A stretch of 64,000 nucleotides of DNA from Acetobacteraceae bacterium (GTDB lineage Bacteria > Pseudomonadota > Alphaproteobacteria > Acetobacterales > Acetobacteraceae). A program made the position numbers and the translations under genes. Under the pieces are notes generated by a model. The model ran no database searches and had not been told where the DNA came from. It saw nothing but the letters and a program-made list of their open reading frames with translations. Positions within the stretch are counted from its first letter, which is position 1. Each line of letters starts with the position of its first letter. Positions 50,296 to 58,827 of this stretch are shown in pieces. Location: positions 61,068 to 125,067 of the forward strand of contig PLSD01000018.1 in the NCBI GenBank assembly GCA_003164135.1. The letters run 5' to 3'.

Positions 50296-51416
50296 GTCAC
50301 CGTCACGGTGCCGGCGCGAACTACGCCGAAAGGCGAAGGCACCAGGTCCGCGGTACTATTATTCAGCAGCAGGCCGGAAAGGTTGGTAACTGCGCCAGAG
50401 GCATCGTACCCAAGTTGTGCCAGACGTGTATAACTGAGCTTGGCGCCAACGGGTAAACTCGCGATATAGGCTTCAATAGCGGCAGAAACCGCCGCCACGG
50501 CACCAGTATGCGAAGTACTCGCTGAGGTCGTAAGAGTGAGCGAGACATTGGCCAGAGAAACAACCGGCCCCTGCACAGCAAAATTGGTTCCAACCGGCCG
50601 GATTGCATTCACAGTCTGCTGTACGGTAGCAAGCAAGCTCGCTGAAGGATTGCCCGACCCATCATCGACAGTCACCACAAAAAATCCCATTTGCGTAGCA
50701 CCGGCCTGATTTACATTCTCGCTAATCGCAAAGCTGAGTCCCTGTTGAATGCCGGCAATCGCTGAACCAATAGCCACATTTGTGGCACGCGAGAGGCTCG
50801 CGAGGAAATTACCAAACCGGGCACGGAAGGCAGAGTCACTCTCCGCATCAATGCCGCCAGTCAAAGCAGCCGTATTGGTGACGGTATCAACCCCCGGAAT
50901 CGCCGAACTTAGTAAGCTAATTGCGTTTGGCTGGATATTTCCATTATTGCCGGCCACGTTCGCGACGATGGCAACATTCAAACTGGCCACACCTGCAGCC
51001 AGCGTAAATCCGTCATCGGCGGCACTATAGGCCGGGTTAGCCATGTCTCCAATCACCAAAAAACTCTGTGTGTTAGCCGCGGTCGAAACCACCGTCCCTG
51101 CGGGAACGAAGGCGGATATACTCGGCGTGAACCGCGCAAACGTGACGGCGCCTGATGCCGCGACCGCCGGTAACCGGACAAAGCCAAAATCCCCACCAAA
51201 ACTATCACAATCGATGCCCGTACTGGTGGCAAGCCGTGTCGTCGCCAGGCATTGTACAATTAGCCATTGCAACCACAGCGCAATCGATGCATTTGCCTCC
51301 AAAATCGCGCGCAATACCGAGCCAACTGTCATATCCAACAAGCTTTGCGCCGCGCCTTGCACAGAGGCGGCCATCCTCTCCACCAGGGTGGAAAAGTTCT
51401 GCAGCGATAATTGCAT
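50292..51416 (-). CDS. Baseplate protein J
   Basis: A 374-residue baseplate wedge protein of the gpJ/Mu gp47 family. It has SLLDMTVGSVLRAILEANAS near 26-45, the EASASDSAFRARF-like segment GGIDAESDSAFRARFGNF near 200, and a C-terminal VGAKLSYTRLAQLGYDASGA. It is the best marker of a contractile tail baseplate together with the sheath. Confidence 0.88.
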   Translation of the reverse strand: MQLSLQNFSTLVERMAASVQGAAQSLLDMTVGSVLRAILEANASIALWLQWLIVQCLATTRLATSTGIDCDSFGGDFGFVRLPAVAASGAVTFARFTPSISAFVPAGTVVSTAANTQSFLVIGDMANPAYSAADDGFTLAAGVASLNVAIVANVAGNNGNIQPNAISLLSSAIPGVDTVTNTAALTGGIDAESDSAFRARFGNFLASLSRATNVAIGSAIAGIQQGLSFAISENVNQAGATQMGFFVVTVDDGSGNPSASLLATVQQTVNAIRPVGTNFAVQGPVVSLANVSLTLTTSASTSHTGAVAAVSAAIEAYIASLPVGAKLSYTRLAQLGYDASGAVTNLSGLLLNNSTADLVPSPFGVVRAGTVTVT

Positions 51417-51422
51417 AAAAAC

Positions 51423-51785
51423 CTACAATGAAAATGAGAGGAGGGAAGTCTGTTCGCTTGCCGCGTTAGTATAGTTCAATAAGAGGGTAACGGTATTATC
51501 ATCGCCAACGAGGGTACTTACTACTGGTGCTGGCGTGGGTGCTACGGCGGATTCCAGCAACATTTGCGCACGCGCAACCCCAGTAATTGCCGCGGCTACG
51601 CCCGGCTGGCCAATAAATTGCGCAAGCCCAGCTCCATAGCTAAGTTGCCAAATGTAATCACCAGGATTTGTAAGCAAGCGTCGCATTACGCGCTGCTGGG
51701 TGAGTACGTCATTGTCCGCCAAAAGCAAATCACCTGTCTGGCTAACCGCTAAGTCTCCGCTAAACTGTAGTCCAAGATCCGCCAT
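51423..51785 (-). CDS. Baseplate wedge protein, gpW/gp25-like
   Basis: A 120-residue protein with DLGLQFSGDLAVSQTGDLLL and LTQQRVMRRLLTNPGDYIWQ, typical of the gp25/gpW-like family that connects baseplate and sheath. It sits between the V-type spike and J, the usual order. The one-base overlap with the spike gene supports co-translation. Confidence 0.8.
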   Translation of the reverse strand: MADLGLQFSGDLAVSQTGDLLLADNDVLTQQRVMRRLLTNPGDYIWQLSYGAGLAQFIGQPGVAAAITGVARAQMLLESAVAPTPAPVVSTLVGDDNTVTLLLNYTNAASEQTSLLSFSL

Positions 51786-52330
51786 TATACCGTCACCGAG
51801 GGCAGGCCGGACACACCACCCTGCGGGTCAGCATGGGTATGCGTATCATACGCATTCCGCAACGCGCCAACCGTGTTATGTACGCCATTCTGGTCGGAAA
51901 TATTCCCGCTTACTACTAAGTTTCCGGAAATGTTTACCGTCGGCGCCGTCAACGAGATTGTTCCATCATTATGCAATTTTAAAAAGCTCCCGCTTTGATG
52001 TTGCAACCATAACTCCCCCGCTGGCGCGGCCAAAGGTCGATCCACAGTTGACCATACAGCACCGATAATCACACCGTGCTCAGCATCGCCTTCCTGTGCA
52101 ATCACCAACACCTGGGCTCCCGGCATGAGGGGCGCCGCCAAGCCCCAACCAGCACCAACCCAGGCAGACACAATCGGCAACCAGCCGCTCAGAACATTTT
52201 CCGGCTGAATCAAAACCTTGGCGGCATAAGCATCTGGATCAAAACTTGAAACCAGCCCAAAACGCGCCACCCCGGCAAGGCCATCCAAGCCGCCGGCCTG
52301 GGCCTTCACCATATTCCAGAACTGATCCAT
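51785..52330 (-). CDS. Baseplate spike protein, gpV-like
   Basis: A 181-residue spike protein. The OB-fold N-terminal part has VSSFDPDAYAAKVLIQPENV and GAQVLVIAQEGDAEHGVIIG; after it comes a beta-prism segment (DGTISLTAPTVNISGNLVVS), and a HTHADPQGG motif near the end fits an iron-binding HxH tip. It punctures the outer membrane at sheath contraction. Confidence 0.85.
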   Translation of the reverse strand: MDQFWNMVKAQAGGLDGLAGVARFGLVSSFDPDAYAAKVLIQPENVLSGWLPIVSAWVGAGWGLAAPLMPGAQVLVIAQEGDAEHGVIIGAVWSTVDRPLAAPAGELWLQHQSGSFLKLHNDGTISLTAPTVNISGNLVVSGNISDQNGVHNTVGALRNAYDTHTHADPQGGVSGLPSVTV

Positions 52331-52339
52331 AGTTATCCT

Positions 52340-53338
52340 TTAAGAAATAGCGTAGGCTCTAACTGTCTGTACAAAGCCGGATCGCGCATCCAACATTCTG
52401 GATATTTTTGCAATTATGTAGTTCTGATCAAGGTCAGAATTGGTTCCTGCAAGACTCATTTGCATACCCGGCACCATGGCCACATCCGCTGGCATCGTTC
52501 CAATCAAAACTGTACCGTGTTGGCTAAGCACTGCCAAATGGCCCGCGGCAATTTGTTCGACCTGTACTTGCGTCAGATTAGGACGGATAATCGTCGTCGT
52601 AAGGCCGGTACCTTCACTTTGGGAAAAGACGGCTTTGTTCCGGCTATTCCATGATTTCACGATCGTCCCACCCGGCAAGTTAGTCGCTATATCGAGTGTC
52701 AACTCAATAAAGCTTCCCGGCCCCACAAACACCGGCATACTCAATACGGGCGGCCCAAAGTTTAGTACCGTTCCAACCACAGAAAGTTCAAAATTTTCCA
52801 CCTGTGCCAAAGAGGAGAGGAGATTCCATTCCGTGGTCGTGCGAGAATTTACCCCCAAAGTGCTCCGCGCGTGATCGAGTTCATAGTATTGTCCTACCGG
52901 CGTGGTTGTGACCGTAACGTTTGCCGTCAGTTGATGCCGGCTTGCGATCACTTCCGCAATCTGACTTGCCGTATGATTAACAAATGTCTCGGAACTCTCC
53001 GCGTCGATTAGTCTTGCCGAGAGATCTCGGCCAGTCAACGTAGCTGTATTCGCTAAAATATCGATCCGTACATTATCAATCTGTCCGATCAACAAGTTTG
53101 TGAATCCAAACCCATTCAACGTGACATCAATCGTTATTGTTTGGTTCCCTAATTTGACAAAATATGCCACCGAGGTAAACTCGGCAACTCCCATCGCAAA
53201 ACGGATCCAAAATCTATCTGCCGCAAAATACGCCACAGATTCGATCTCAAATGCGATGGCACCTGGAACAAGTGCATCGCCAATGCTTATCCGCAACGAC
53301 GGCTGTTTAAGCGGCAACGCCACCGCCTGCCGACGCAT
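52340..53338 (-). CDS. Baseplate hub protein, gpD-like
   Basis: A 332-residue protein of the late control D/gp27-like hub family: IEVIASRHQLTANVTVTTTP-like segment near 120, STLGVNSRTTTEWNLLSSLA near 155 and IARPNLTQVQVEQIAAG-like segment near 240. The hub carries the spike. The ATG at 53338 overlaps the X gene by 32 nt, more than usual; a later start is possible. Confidence 0.75.
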   Translation of the reverse strand: MRRQAVALPLKQPSLRISIGDALVPGAIAFEIESVAYFAADRFWIRFAMGVAEFTSVAYFVKLGNQTITIDVTLNGFGFTNLLIGQIDNVRIDILANTATLTGRDLSARLIDAESSETFVNHTASQIAEVIASRHQLTANVTVTTTPVGQYYELDHARSTLGVNSRTTTEWNLLSSLAQVENFELSVVGTVLNFGPPVLSMPVFVGPGSFIELTLDIATNLPGGTIVKSWNSRNKAVFSQSEGTGLTTTIIRPNLTQVQVEQIAAGHLAVLSQHGTVLIGTMPADVAMVPGMQMSLAGTNSDLDQNYIIAKISRMLDARSGFVQTVRAYAIS

Positions 53339-53495
53339 TCACTGGCGGTATTACAACCGTGTTTACGCCCTGTAGAACAGGATCAGATAGATTATTCGCC
53401 TGTGCAATCCGAATCCACTGTGTTGCGTCATTGAGATATTTGGCACCAAGCGCAAATAAATTCTCGCCGGCTACACTGATTATCAGATTACTCAT
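53307..53495 (-). CDS. Tail protein X (LysM-like)
   Basis: A 62-residue LysM-like domain: SVAGENLFALGAKYLNDATQ, then WIRIAQANNLSDP. Small X proteins of this kind are part of the baseplate hub in P2- and Mu-like tails. It overlaps the U-like gene upstream by 4 nt and the D gene downstream. Confidence 0.8.
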   Translation of the reverse strand: MSNLIISVAGENLFALGAKYLNDATQWIRIAQANNLSDPVLQGVNTVVIPPVNASAGGGVAA

Positions 53496-54190
53496 AATAC
53501 CTCACTCACCAAATTTTTAGCCACACGCTTAACATACCCACTCGCGGCAGTTGCCACTGCCAACTGCGAAGATTGAATGCCGATCTGATTCACTGCAGAC
53601 ACACCTGAGCCCGGATCTCCGCCACTGTTCAGCATCGATGTTGCCTCACTCAACGCCACACCACTCGTTCCAACAACTGTGGCCATTTTACCTTGAATAG
53701 CTTTAATTCCCCCGACGCTCGCTGCACTCACACCATCGAGCGAGATTCCAGCGTGGCCACTAAACGCACTAATCATGGTCAAGTCATTGCTAATCAGGTT
53801 TGCCGCTGGCGCCGCCATCGCCACAAGCGATGCCAGCGGGTCACTCACAACCACACAAGTAATAGCGAATGGAATCAAATTTGACTTGCGATACTCTGCA
53901 CAAAATTCTTCGATAATGACCGTATAAAAAAAACCATCCCAGACTAGTGGCAATGAGGCTCCTAACGCACGCGCGGCATCCAGCATCTGCGTCCGGCGGA
54001 CCGCATCACTTCCCGAAAAAATCCCCGAAAACGATATTTTGCCGTCATCCAGCCCGAGCGCCTCAACAACTCTTCCCCCGCCAATAAGTTTTTGGACCAC
54101 CACGTTCTGGCGCCCACCAAAGGAAATTTTTTCCGGCACTTCCATATCCTGAAACGGCACACCGCCCAGGGTTAAAATCACTTGGCTCAT
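53492..54190 (-). CDS. Tail/baseplate initiator protein, gpU-like
   Basis: A 232-residue protein. The first 120 residues fit the U-type or DNA-circularisation N-domain family of tail proteins: VILTLGGVPFQDMEVPEKIS, GGRVVEALGLDDGKISFSGI and FSGSDAVRRTQMLDAARALG. The C-terminal part is Ala/Ser-rich and probably helical. It lies between the tape-measure position and tail X. Confidence 0.65.
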   Translation of the reverse strand: MSQVILTLGGVPFQDMEVPEKISFGGRQNVVVQKLIGGGRVVEALGLDDGKISFSGIFSGSDAVRRTQMLDAARALGASLPLVWDGFFYTVIIEEFCAEYRKSNLIPFAITCVVVSDPLASLVAMAAPAANLISNDLTMISAFSGHAGISLDGVSAASVGGIKAIQGKMATVVGTSGVALSEATSMLNSGGDPGSGVSAVNQIGIQSSQLAVATAASGYVKRVAKNLVSEVL

Positions 54191-54197
54191 GTTAACC

Positions 54198-55175
54198 TCA
54201 CATGGGGATTTTTAAGCCTGCCCAGGCCGGAGTAACTCGCGGGTCAAATGCGGTCGCGCCAGACGGCGGTAACCGCGCCTGCCGCATAAAGTACTCATCC
54301 AATTCGCGTAACAGATTATTTGGTAGAGCTGTTTTTGCCGTCAATGACTCGGGCTCTGAAAATCCCCTTCCTAACCCAGAAGATGCAGCCGCCCATGAAG
54401 CCAAATAGTTGGCAGGCTTGACCTCCGAAGCATGACGCGGAAATCTGTCAATCCGTTGGTCAGATAATTTGCTATTGTCAACGCGACGCGCCCTCGTTGG
54501 TGCAACGCTCACAGCGGTTACGCTGGAGCGAATGGCAATATCCAGTTTGCGTGGGCTTTTCGTCCTACTGCTCGGGAAAGGTTTCCGCGCGTCTTTAATC
54601 TGATGAACCTCGACAAGACCAGGGAATTTTGATGCCAAATTAGCAGTCCATGATTCTTTCGAAATTTGGGGGAACAAGGACGTAATCGCCTGGCTTGCCT
54701 TTCCAGCATCATTTCGACAAGACGTCCTTTCTTTCGTCGAGCTGTTCCGGCCTAAAGCTCTCACGCCCGGCCTAGCAATTGCCCATTCGCCTCCCATCAT
54801 TCCCACATGTTGCCCTCTATTTTTATGTATTTTTGCTAGCCCGGAGCGTCCTTCAGCCGGCGCAAATGAATGCACCTTGCGCCGAGCATGAACGTTTAGC
54901 TTTTTGCCCGGGGCTTGAATGGGACCCGGCCGATGTGCCACTCTATGGCCAACCCTCGCACTTCGTTCTGCCTCAACAACTGGAGAGGCGTTCTGTGCGG
55001 CTGGCGCATCGATACATTTTTCCAGCAACCCCTGAGCGGCATCAACCTGCGTGTCTATAAGGGTGTATTCTTTCACGTTCCGGCCTACCTTACCATAGCC
55101 ATCGGTAGATTTTTCCAGCCTGATGGCTATCACCGGATTCCGTGAATTTATTGTATCACCCCGTATATCCGGCAT
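54198..55175 (-). CDS. Short basic protein in the tape-measure position
   Basis: A 325-residue protein of unknown family. It has no membrane helices and no long coiled coil, and is strongly basic, with many Arg, Lys, Ser and Pro residues. This is unlike a normal tape measure, although it sits exactly between the tail chaperone and the U-like gene, where that gene lies. The C-terminal end, LLRELDEYFMRQARLPPSGA then FDPRVTPAWAGLKIP, looks conserved in style. The ATG at 55175 has GAGGA 6 nt upstream. Short tape measure, remnant or replacement are all possible. Confidence 0.6.
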   Translation of the reverse strand: MPDIRGDTINSRNPVIAIRLEKSTDGYGKVGRNVKEYTLIDTQVDAAQGLLEKCIDAPAAQNASPVVEAERSARVGHRVAHRPGPIQAPGKKLNVHARRKVHSFAPAEGRSGLAKIHKNRGQHVGMMGGEWAIARPGVRALGRNSSTKERTSCRNDAGKASQAITSLFPQISKESWTANLASKFPGLVEVHQIKDARKPFPSSRTKSPRKLDIAIRSSVTAVSVAPTRARRVDNSKLSDQRIDRFPRHASEVKPANYLASWAAASSGLGRGFSEPESLTAKTALPNNLLRELDEYFMRQARLPPSGATAFDPRVTPAWAGLKIPM

Positions 55176-55373
55176 GTTTTTCCTCGCAAGTTGAGAGATC
55201 GAAATCACTTTTTACGCACATGCATCCCGGTAATGTTCATAGAATATCATGCCACACGTACCAGACACAGTGCTGTTTTGCTTTTCGTTGCAGCGCCAGA
55301 ACTACCAAATGCACAATTTTGAACGACAACATCTCGTCGAGTTTGAACCTATGCTACCCACAAGCGACGGTCG
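55176..55373. other. Gap between tail chaperone and tape-measure position
   Basis: About 200 bp with no convincing gene. A 31-codon minus-strand frame (MLSFKIVHLV..., roughly 55237-55332) is present but has a weak ribosome binding site and no recognisable features. In this otherwise gap-free prophage the space is notable and may be what is left of a larger gene. Confidence 0.4.
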
Positions 55374-55843
55374 CTAACTGCCCTTCCATCGCATTGCATT
55401 CCAGTCAAAATCTAAGCCCTCAAAGCCTCCAAAAATGACTAGATATGCCAATCTTTCCGCCGCATCCAAATCCAGCGCAATATCATAAGGCACCCCGCAT
55501 CGGACCAAATATAAACAATCCCTCAATGCCGGGTGCCGTGCTAGTTTCCCGCTTCGCTTACCACCATGCCCTGCGACTGCACAGGAAGTGCTGCGTCTAT
55601 TGCTGTGACACCATCAGTGCCGAGCTTTTCCAGAAGCGCTTCTAAGCTTGCTTCGCTGATCGGAAATGGGACGGGAATGTCGTCGATCATCGTAACCGAC
55701 GCGGCGATAATCGCCAGGTCCATATATGGATCATTTAATGATAACTCGGGTCCCAGAGCCTTAAACAATCGCAACTGTTGCACTACGCCAATCCGCCGCA
55801 GTTGTAGTTTTCGTCCGGCTTTATCGGTTACAATTTCGGTCAT
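55374..55843 (-). CDS. Tail assembly chaperone, frameshift-extended form (G-T type)
   Basis: After -1 slippage at 55544-55550 the ribosome bypasses the TAG at 55541 and reads 56 more codons to the TAG at 55374-55376, giving a 156-residue product. The extension reads LARHPALRDCLYLVRCGVPY, DIALDLDAAERLAYLVIFGG, then FEGLDFDWNAMRWKGS. The ERLA and FDW-x-MRW ending is typical of the T part of phage G-GT chaperones. The open frame and slippery site are seen; the frameshift itself is inferred from how such phages work. Confidence 0.75.
55541..55843 (-). CDS. Tail assembly chaperone (G type)
   Basis: A 100-residue protein between the tail tube and the tape-measure position: TEIVTDKAGRKLQLRRIGVV, then LRLFKALGPEL, and a C-terminal EALLEKLGTDGVTAIDAA. 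Its make-up and location fit the short form of phage tail chaperones, which hold the tape measure before tube assembly. The start shares one base with the tube stop (TAATG). The last codons GCG-GGA-AAC-TAG hold the slippery site. Confidence 0.8.
   Translation of the reverse strand: MTEIVTDKAGRKLQLRRIGVVQQLRLFKALGPELSLNDPYMDLAIIAASVTMIDDIPVPFPISEASLEALLEKLGTDGVTAIDAALPVQSQGMVVSEAGN
55544..55550 (-). promoter_or_regulatory. -1 ribosomal frameshift site
   Basis: G-GGA-AAC in the zero frame, directly before the TAG of the chaperone. It fits the X-XXY-YYZ rule and differs from the lambda G-T site (G-GGA-AAG) only in the last base. Slippage joins the chaperone to the 56-codon extension. Confidence 0.8.
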
Positions 55844-56271
55844 TAAACTCTCGTCCGGCCAGAGGCATAAAAATCCAAACGCTGCGTCACAGGTGCATCA
55901 CCCTTATACACGCCGGCGGACGTAAGCTTGAACACCACGCCATTGAACTGATAGGTCGAAGTTGAACCATCCGGCTCATTAACATACTGATATAACGTTC
56001 CGGCATTAATCGTCTGCCCCGCCAGATATGCCGTCTCAATCTGGGAAATAAAATCATCCACCGCGGATGAACCACGATCTAGCGAAAACCCGCCTGCCCA
56101 TCCCTTCGGTAGCTCAGCCCCCAATTGCACGCCATCCAAACGGTCCACACGCACGGCAACCGTCAACTGGTGCGACTCGAAACCCGTAACGTGCGCCAGA
56201 TCGACCCGGCCAAACGGTCCCATCACCACAACCTGGCAATCGCTGCCAACTGAAAATGTATTATACGGCAT
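55843..56271 (-). CDS. Tail tube protein
   Basis: A 142-residue tube protein: MPYNTFSVGSDCQVVVMGPF, FESHQLTVAVRVDRLDGVQL, and the YQFNGVVFKLTSAGVYKGDA then VTQRLDFYASGR C-terminus, typical of tube subunits in contractile tails. The ATG at 56271 gives normal length; the upstream Met at 56316 lies in the sheath gene. It follows the sheath after 16 bp. Confidence 0.85.
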   Translation of the reverse strand: MPYNTFSVGSDCQVVVMGPFGRVDLAHVTGFESHQLTVAVRVDRLDGVQLGAELPKGWAGGFSLDRGSSAVDDFISQIETAYLAGQTINAGTLYQYVNEPDGSTSTYQFNGVVFKLTSAGVYKGDAPVTQRLDFYASGRTRV

Positions 56272-56287
56272 TATCTGCTCTCCTGCC

Positions 56288-57841
56288 TTAAGCGTTCGCC
56301 GGAATCGCCTGCACACTTACCTGTACAGTCTGTCCACCTTGAACATTCACGATGAACTTTTCATTGATCGCCTGATACTGCACCTGCACATCAGCCTGCA
56401 CATAGCCCAGGCCCGTCCGGCTTGCCGGATTGTTACTAGTGTCGCACACCACCGCAAAAGGTACCGCATTCGCGGTGCGGCCCAGCATTCCCTGTGACAG
56501 CAATCCATTCAGAAATGCCAACAGCGTCGAGCGAATATTCTGGAACAACGATGCATTTACCAACTGTCCCACATACGCCCCCATGCCGCTGGCCAGTGTG
56601 GTTGAAATATAGTTCGTCAACCTGGTATAATGATCGCCATTCGTTGCGGCGTTCGACGAAGAATTATGCCCGCCACGAACCCCCCAATAAGCACCACCGG
56701 GTTGTGGGTTTGCAATCACATCAATGCCTGCACTCAGCAATGCCGCCAGGTCTGCCGTCGCATACGTCGTCGCCGTCCCAACGCCCGGCTGTCCGGATTT
56801 CTGCGTGCCAATGACACCATAAAGTGGCTTGTTCAGTGAAGACTGCTCAGGTGACAAATTCGCAAGCCGGCCAGCAACAAACCCCTGCGGCGAAACCAAG
56901 CGGATCACCGCATTCGCCTGGTCAGACCAATAGACCCAGTCGCCGAACATCAACTTCACAGCATAGCTATCTACACCGGCTTCTGCCTTAATCGTCACCG
57001 CATTGGCAATATTATCGCCCGCCGGCCCGGTCAGAATCATATAAACACTCTCGGCAAGACCAAACTCCGTCTGCACAATCCACTGTGTCGGATCATCCGC
57101 ATCCGCAAGCAGCGCAATCGCGCAGCCCTGCGCTCTCAGGGCATACATTCCCAGTCGCGGCAGGGAGTCACTCCCCACTAAAGTCACCGCCGTAACGCTG
57201 TTGGCGCCGTCTGTACCCGGTGTTCCAGTACTGAAAGGAAATACGCCCGCGACTGGTGACGTTGCCGGCCCCATAACAGTGGCGGCCACCAGTTGCGACG
57301 CCCCTCTCAGCACTCCACTTCCATTATTCACTGCATTCGCGAGGTTGCTCCAGAAAAGGGCGCCCGTCCCCTTGATGTTGTCATAAACTTCTGGGTTTAA
57401 ACCAGGTAAAGCCACCATAAGCCGCCAACTGCTTGCCGCGGAACCGGGCGAGAGCGTGACGCTAAGTTGCGTTCCCAAGCTACCAGTGTAGAGCGCAGTA
57501 AATGCAATTGCACCAAGCACGGTGAACGTGGCCGCCGTATCCGTGCCATCCGTAACGCGGACACAAACAAAATTCCCCGCCCCTTGTTGCACGGCCGTGG
57601 CAACCTGGGTACCCATATCAAATTTTCGCGGCATAACCGCGCCAAACCGGGCCGCATAATCTCCCATGGTGCCAATAATCGTCGGCTCGCCGACAGGACC
57701 CCAGCTCGCCGTCCCAACCACCCCTAAACCATCCGTAGGCACACCGTTCAGCAACAGCGTCTGCGGCGGTACAATCTGCACATACAAATCGGGGACTATC
57801 AAAGCCGTTGTATTCAGGGCTCCTTGCTGCACAATCGGCAT
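56288..57841 (-). CDS. Tail sheath protein
   Basis: A 517-residue sheath protein. It has GVVGTASWGPVGEPTIIGTM near 40-59, the tail-specific YWSDQANAVIRLVSPQGFVA near 308, PGGAYWGVRGGHNSSSN near 385, and the C-terminal QAINEKFIVNVQGGQTVQVS. It surrounds the tube and contracts. This defines the particle as a myovirus-type tail. Confidence 0.93.
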   Translation of the reverse strand: MPIVQQGALNTTALIVPDLYVQIVPPQTLLLNGVPTDGLGVVGTASWGPVGEPTIIGTMGDYAARFGAVMPRKFDMGTQVATAVQQGAGNFVCVRVTDGTDTAATFTVLGAIAFTALYTGSLGTQLSVTLSPGSAASSWRLMVALPGLNPEVYDNIKGTGALFWSNLANAVNNGSGVLRGASQLVAATVMGPATSPVAGVFPFSTGTPGTDGANSVTAVTLVGSDSLPRLGMYALRAQGCAIALLADADDPTQWIVQTEFGLAESVYMILTGPAGDNIANAVTIKAEAGVDSYAVKLMFGDWVYWSDQANAVIRLVSPQGFVAGRLANLSPEQSSLNKPLYGVIGTQKSGQPGVGTATTYATADLAALLSAGIDVIANPQPGGAYWGVRGGHNSSSNAATNGDHYTRLTNYISTTLASGMGAYVGQLVNASLFQNIRSTLLAFLNGLLSQGMLGRTANAVPFAVVCDTSNNPASRTGLGYVQADVQVQYQAINEKFIVNVQGGQTVQVSVQAIPANA

Positions 57842-57844
57842 AGC

Positions 57845-57985
57845 TCAGCCCTCCTTCGGCATAATACGAACAACGAAACTTGCTTGTGGACCCGCGAGAA
57901 TCTGTTCAACCATCTCGGCATCCGTAATCAGGTCACCGCGGCTGTAGCCCGCAAATGGCTTCAACACCACCAAGTGAAATAGCAT
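57845..57985 (-). CDS. Small tail protein before the sheath gene
   Basis: A 46-residue frame starting MLFHLVVLKPFAGYSRGDLI and ending VRIMPKEG. The ATG has AAAGGA 7 nt upstream, a strong site. It lies just upstream of the sheath gene, where Mu-like phages encode a small DUF2635-type protein, and the KPF-x-GY-x-x-GD-x-I pattern is similar. Short length makes the family call uncertain, but translation is likely. Confidence 0.65.
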   Translation of the reverse strand: MLFHLVVLKPFAGYSRGDLITDAEMVEQILAGPQASFVVRIMPKEG

Positions 57986-57996
57986 AATGATTTCCT

Positions 57997-58827
57997 TTAA
58001 GATTGAATATTTGCTACGAGAGCAGTATTGGCGGTAACGCTCATTGAGCCGAACAACATGGCCGGCGTCACCTGCGCCAAAGTAGTTGGATACTCCGCGC
58101 TATATGTCAGGTCGCGCCGGTACAACGTCGCATCCGCCGCATTGTCCTGCGCGGTACTTCCCGCGAAAACCAAATGTGCATAAGATCCATCTGCTAAGGG
58201 TATAAACTTCAGCCCCGCCAGCATCTGATCAATCACAGGTGTCACCGCATCACGTGCGGCCGGGTCCGGGCACCACAAGCTGATCTTAAAGTCCTGAATC
58301 TGGCGCTTGATTTCCTGCAAGGACCCCGCTCCGCTCACAACCGTTGCCGTGAACTCATCCGCCCCAGGCACGCCGAGTGTAGTACCCGCATAGTCAACCA
58401 CCCACCCGGCCATGCGCAGCAGCGCCACCAGGTTGCTCGCCACCGTCGCCGGACTATCATTAACCTGCACCGCATACGGATAAACCACGCCGTTCACCTG
58501 AATGCCCGCGAGTTGTCCCGCCGCACAGTCACCCGAAAATGTTGCCGCCTGCTGTGCAACAGCAACCCTCAACTCTTGCTTCACCGGCGCAACGGCAATC
58601 CATCGCCGGGGATAACGCGTAACATTCTTTACCGTGCCGTCCGTAGCCGCGACAGATATATTGACGACTCCAGACGCAAGATCGGCATCCAGCGCGGCGG
58701 CATTGGGAAACCCGCGATAAATCCGGCAAACATGACCCGTTACACTTGGCACACCAATACCCTTTGGATACAGCGCATTCGCAACAATCGCCGCCAGCGC
58801 GGTCTCGACATCCGCCTGATCAGCCAT
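57997..58827 (-). CDS. Neck/tail-completion protein, family uncertain
   Basis: A 276-residue protein. ADQADVETALAAIVANALYP near the start and VNVPVTRYPRRWIAV-like segment near 85 resemble tail-terminator or gp37-like tail-completion proteins; later parts (SLQEIKRQIQDFKISLWCPD, AYAHLVFAG-like) are also in that style. The ATG at 58827 is preferred over the upstream Met. It shares one base with the next gene upstream and precedes the small tail gene and sheath. Confidence 0.55.
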   Translation of the reverse strand: MADQADVETALAAIVANALYPKGIGVPSVTGHVCRIYRGFPNAAALDADLASGVVNISVAATDGTVKNVTRYPRRWIAVAPVKQELRVAVAQQAATFSGDCAAGQLAGIQVNGVVYPYAVQVNDSPATVASNLVALLRMAGWVVDYAGTTLGVPGADEFTATVVSGAGSLQEIKRQIQDFKISLWCPDPAARDAVTPVIDQMLAGLKFIPLADGSYAHLVFAGSTAQDNAADATLYRRDLTYSAEYPTTLAQVTPAMLFGSMSVTANTALVANIQS

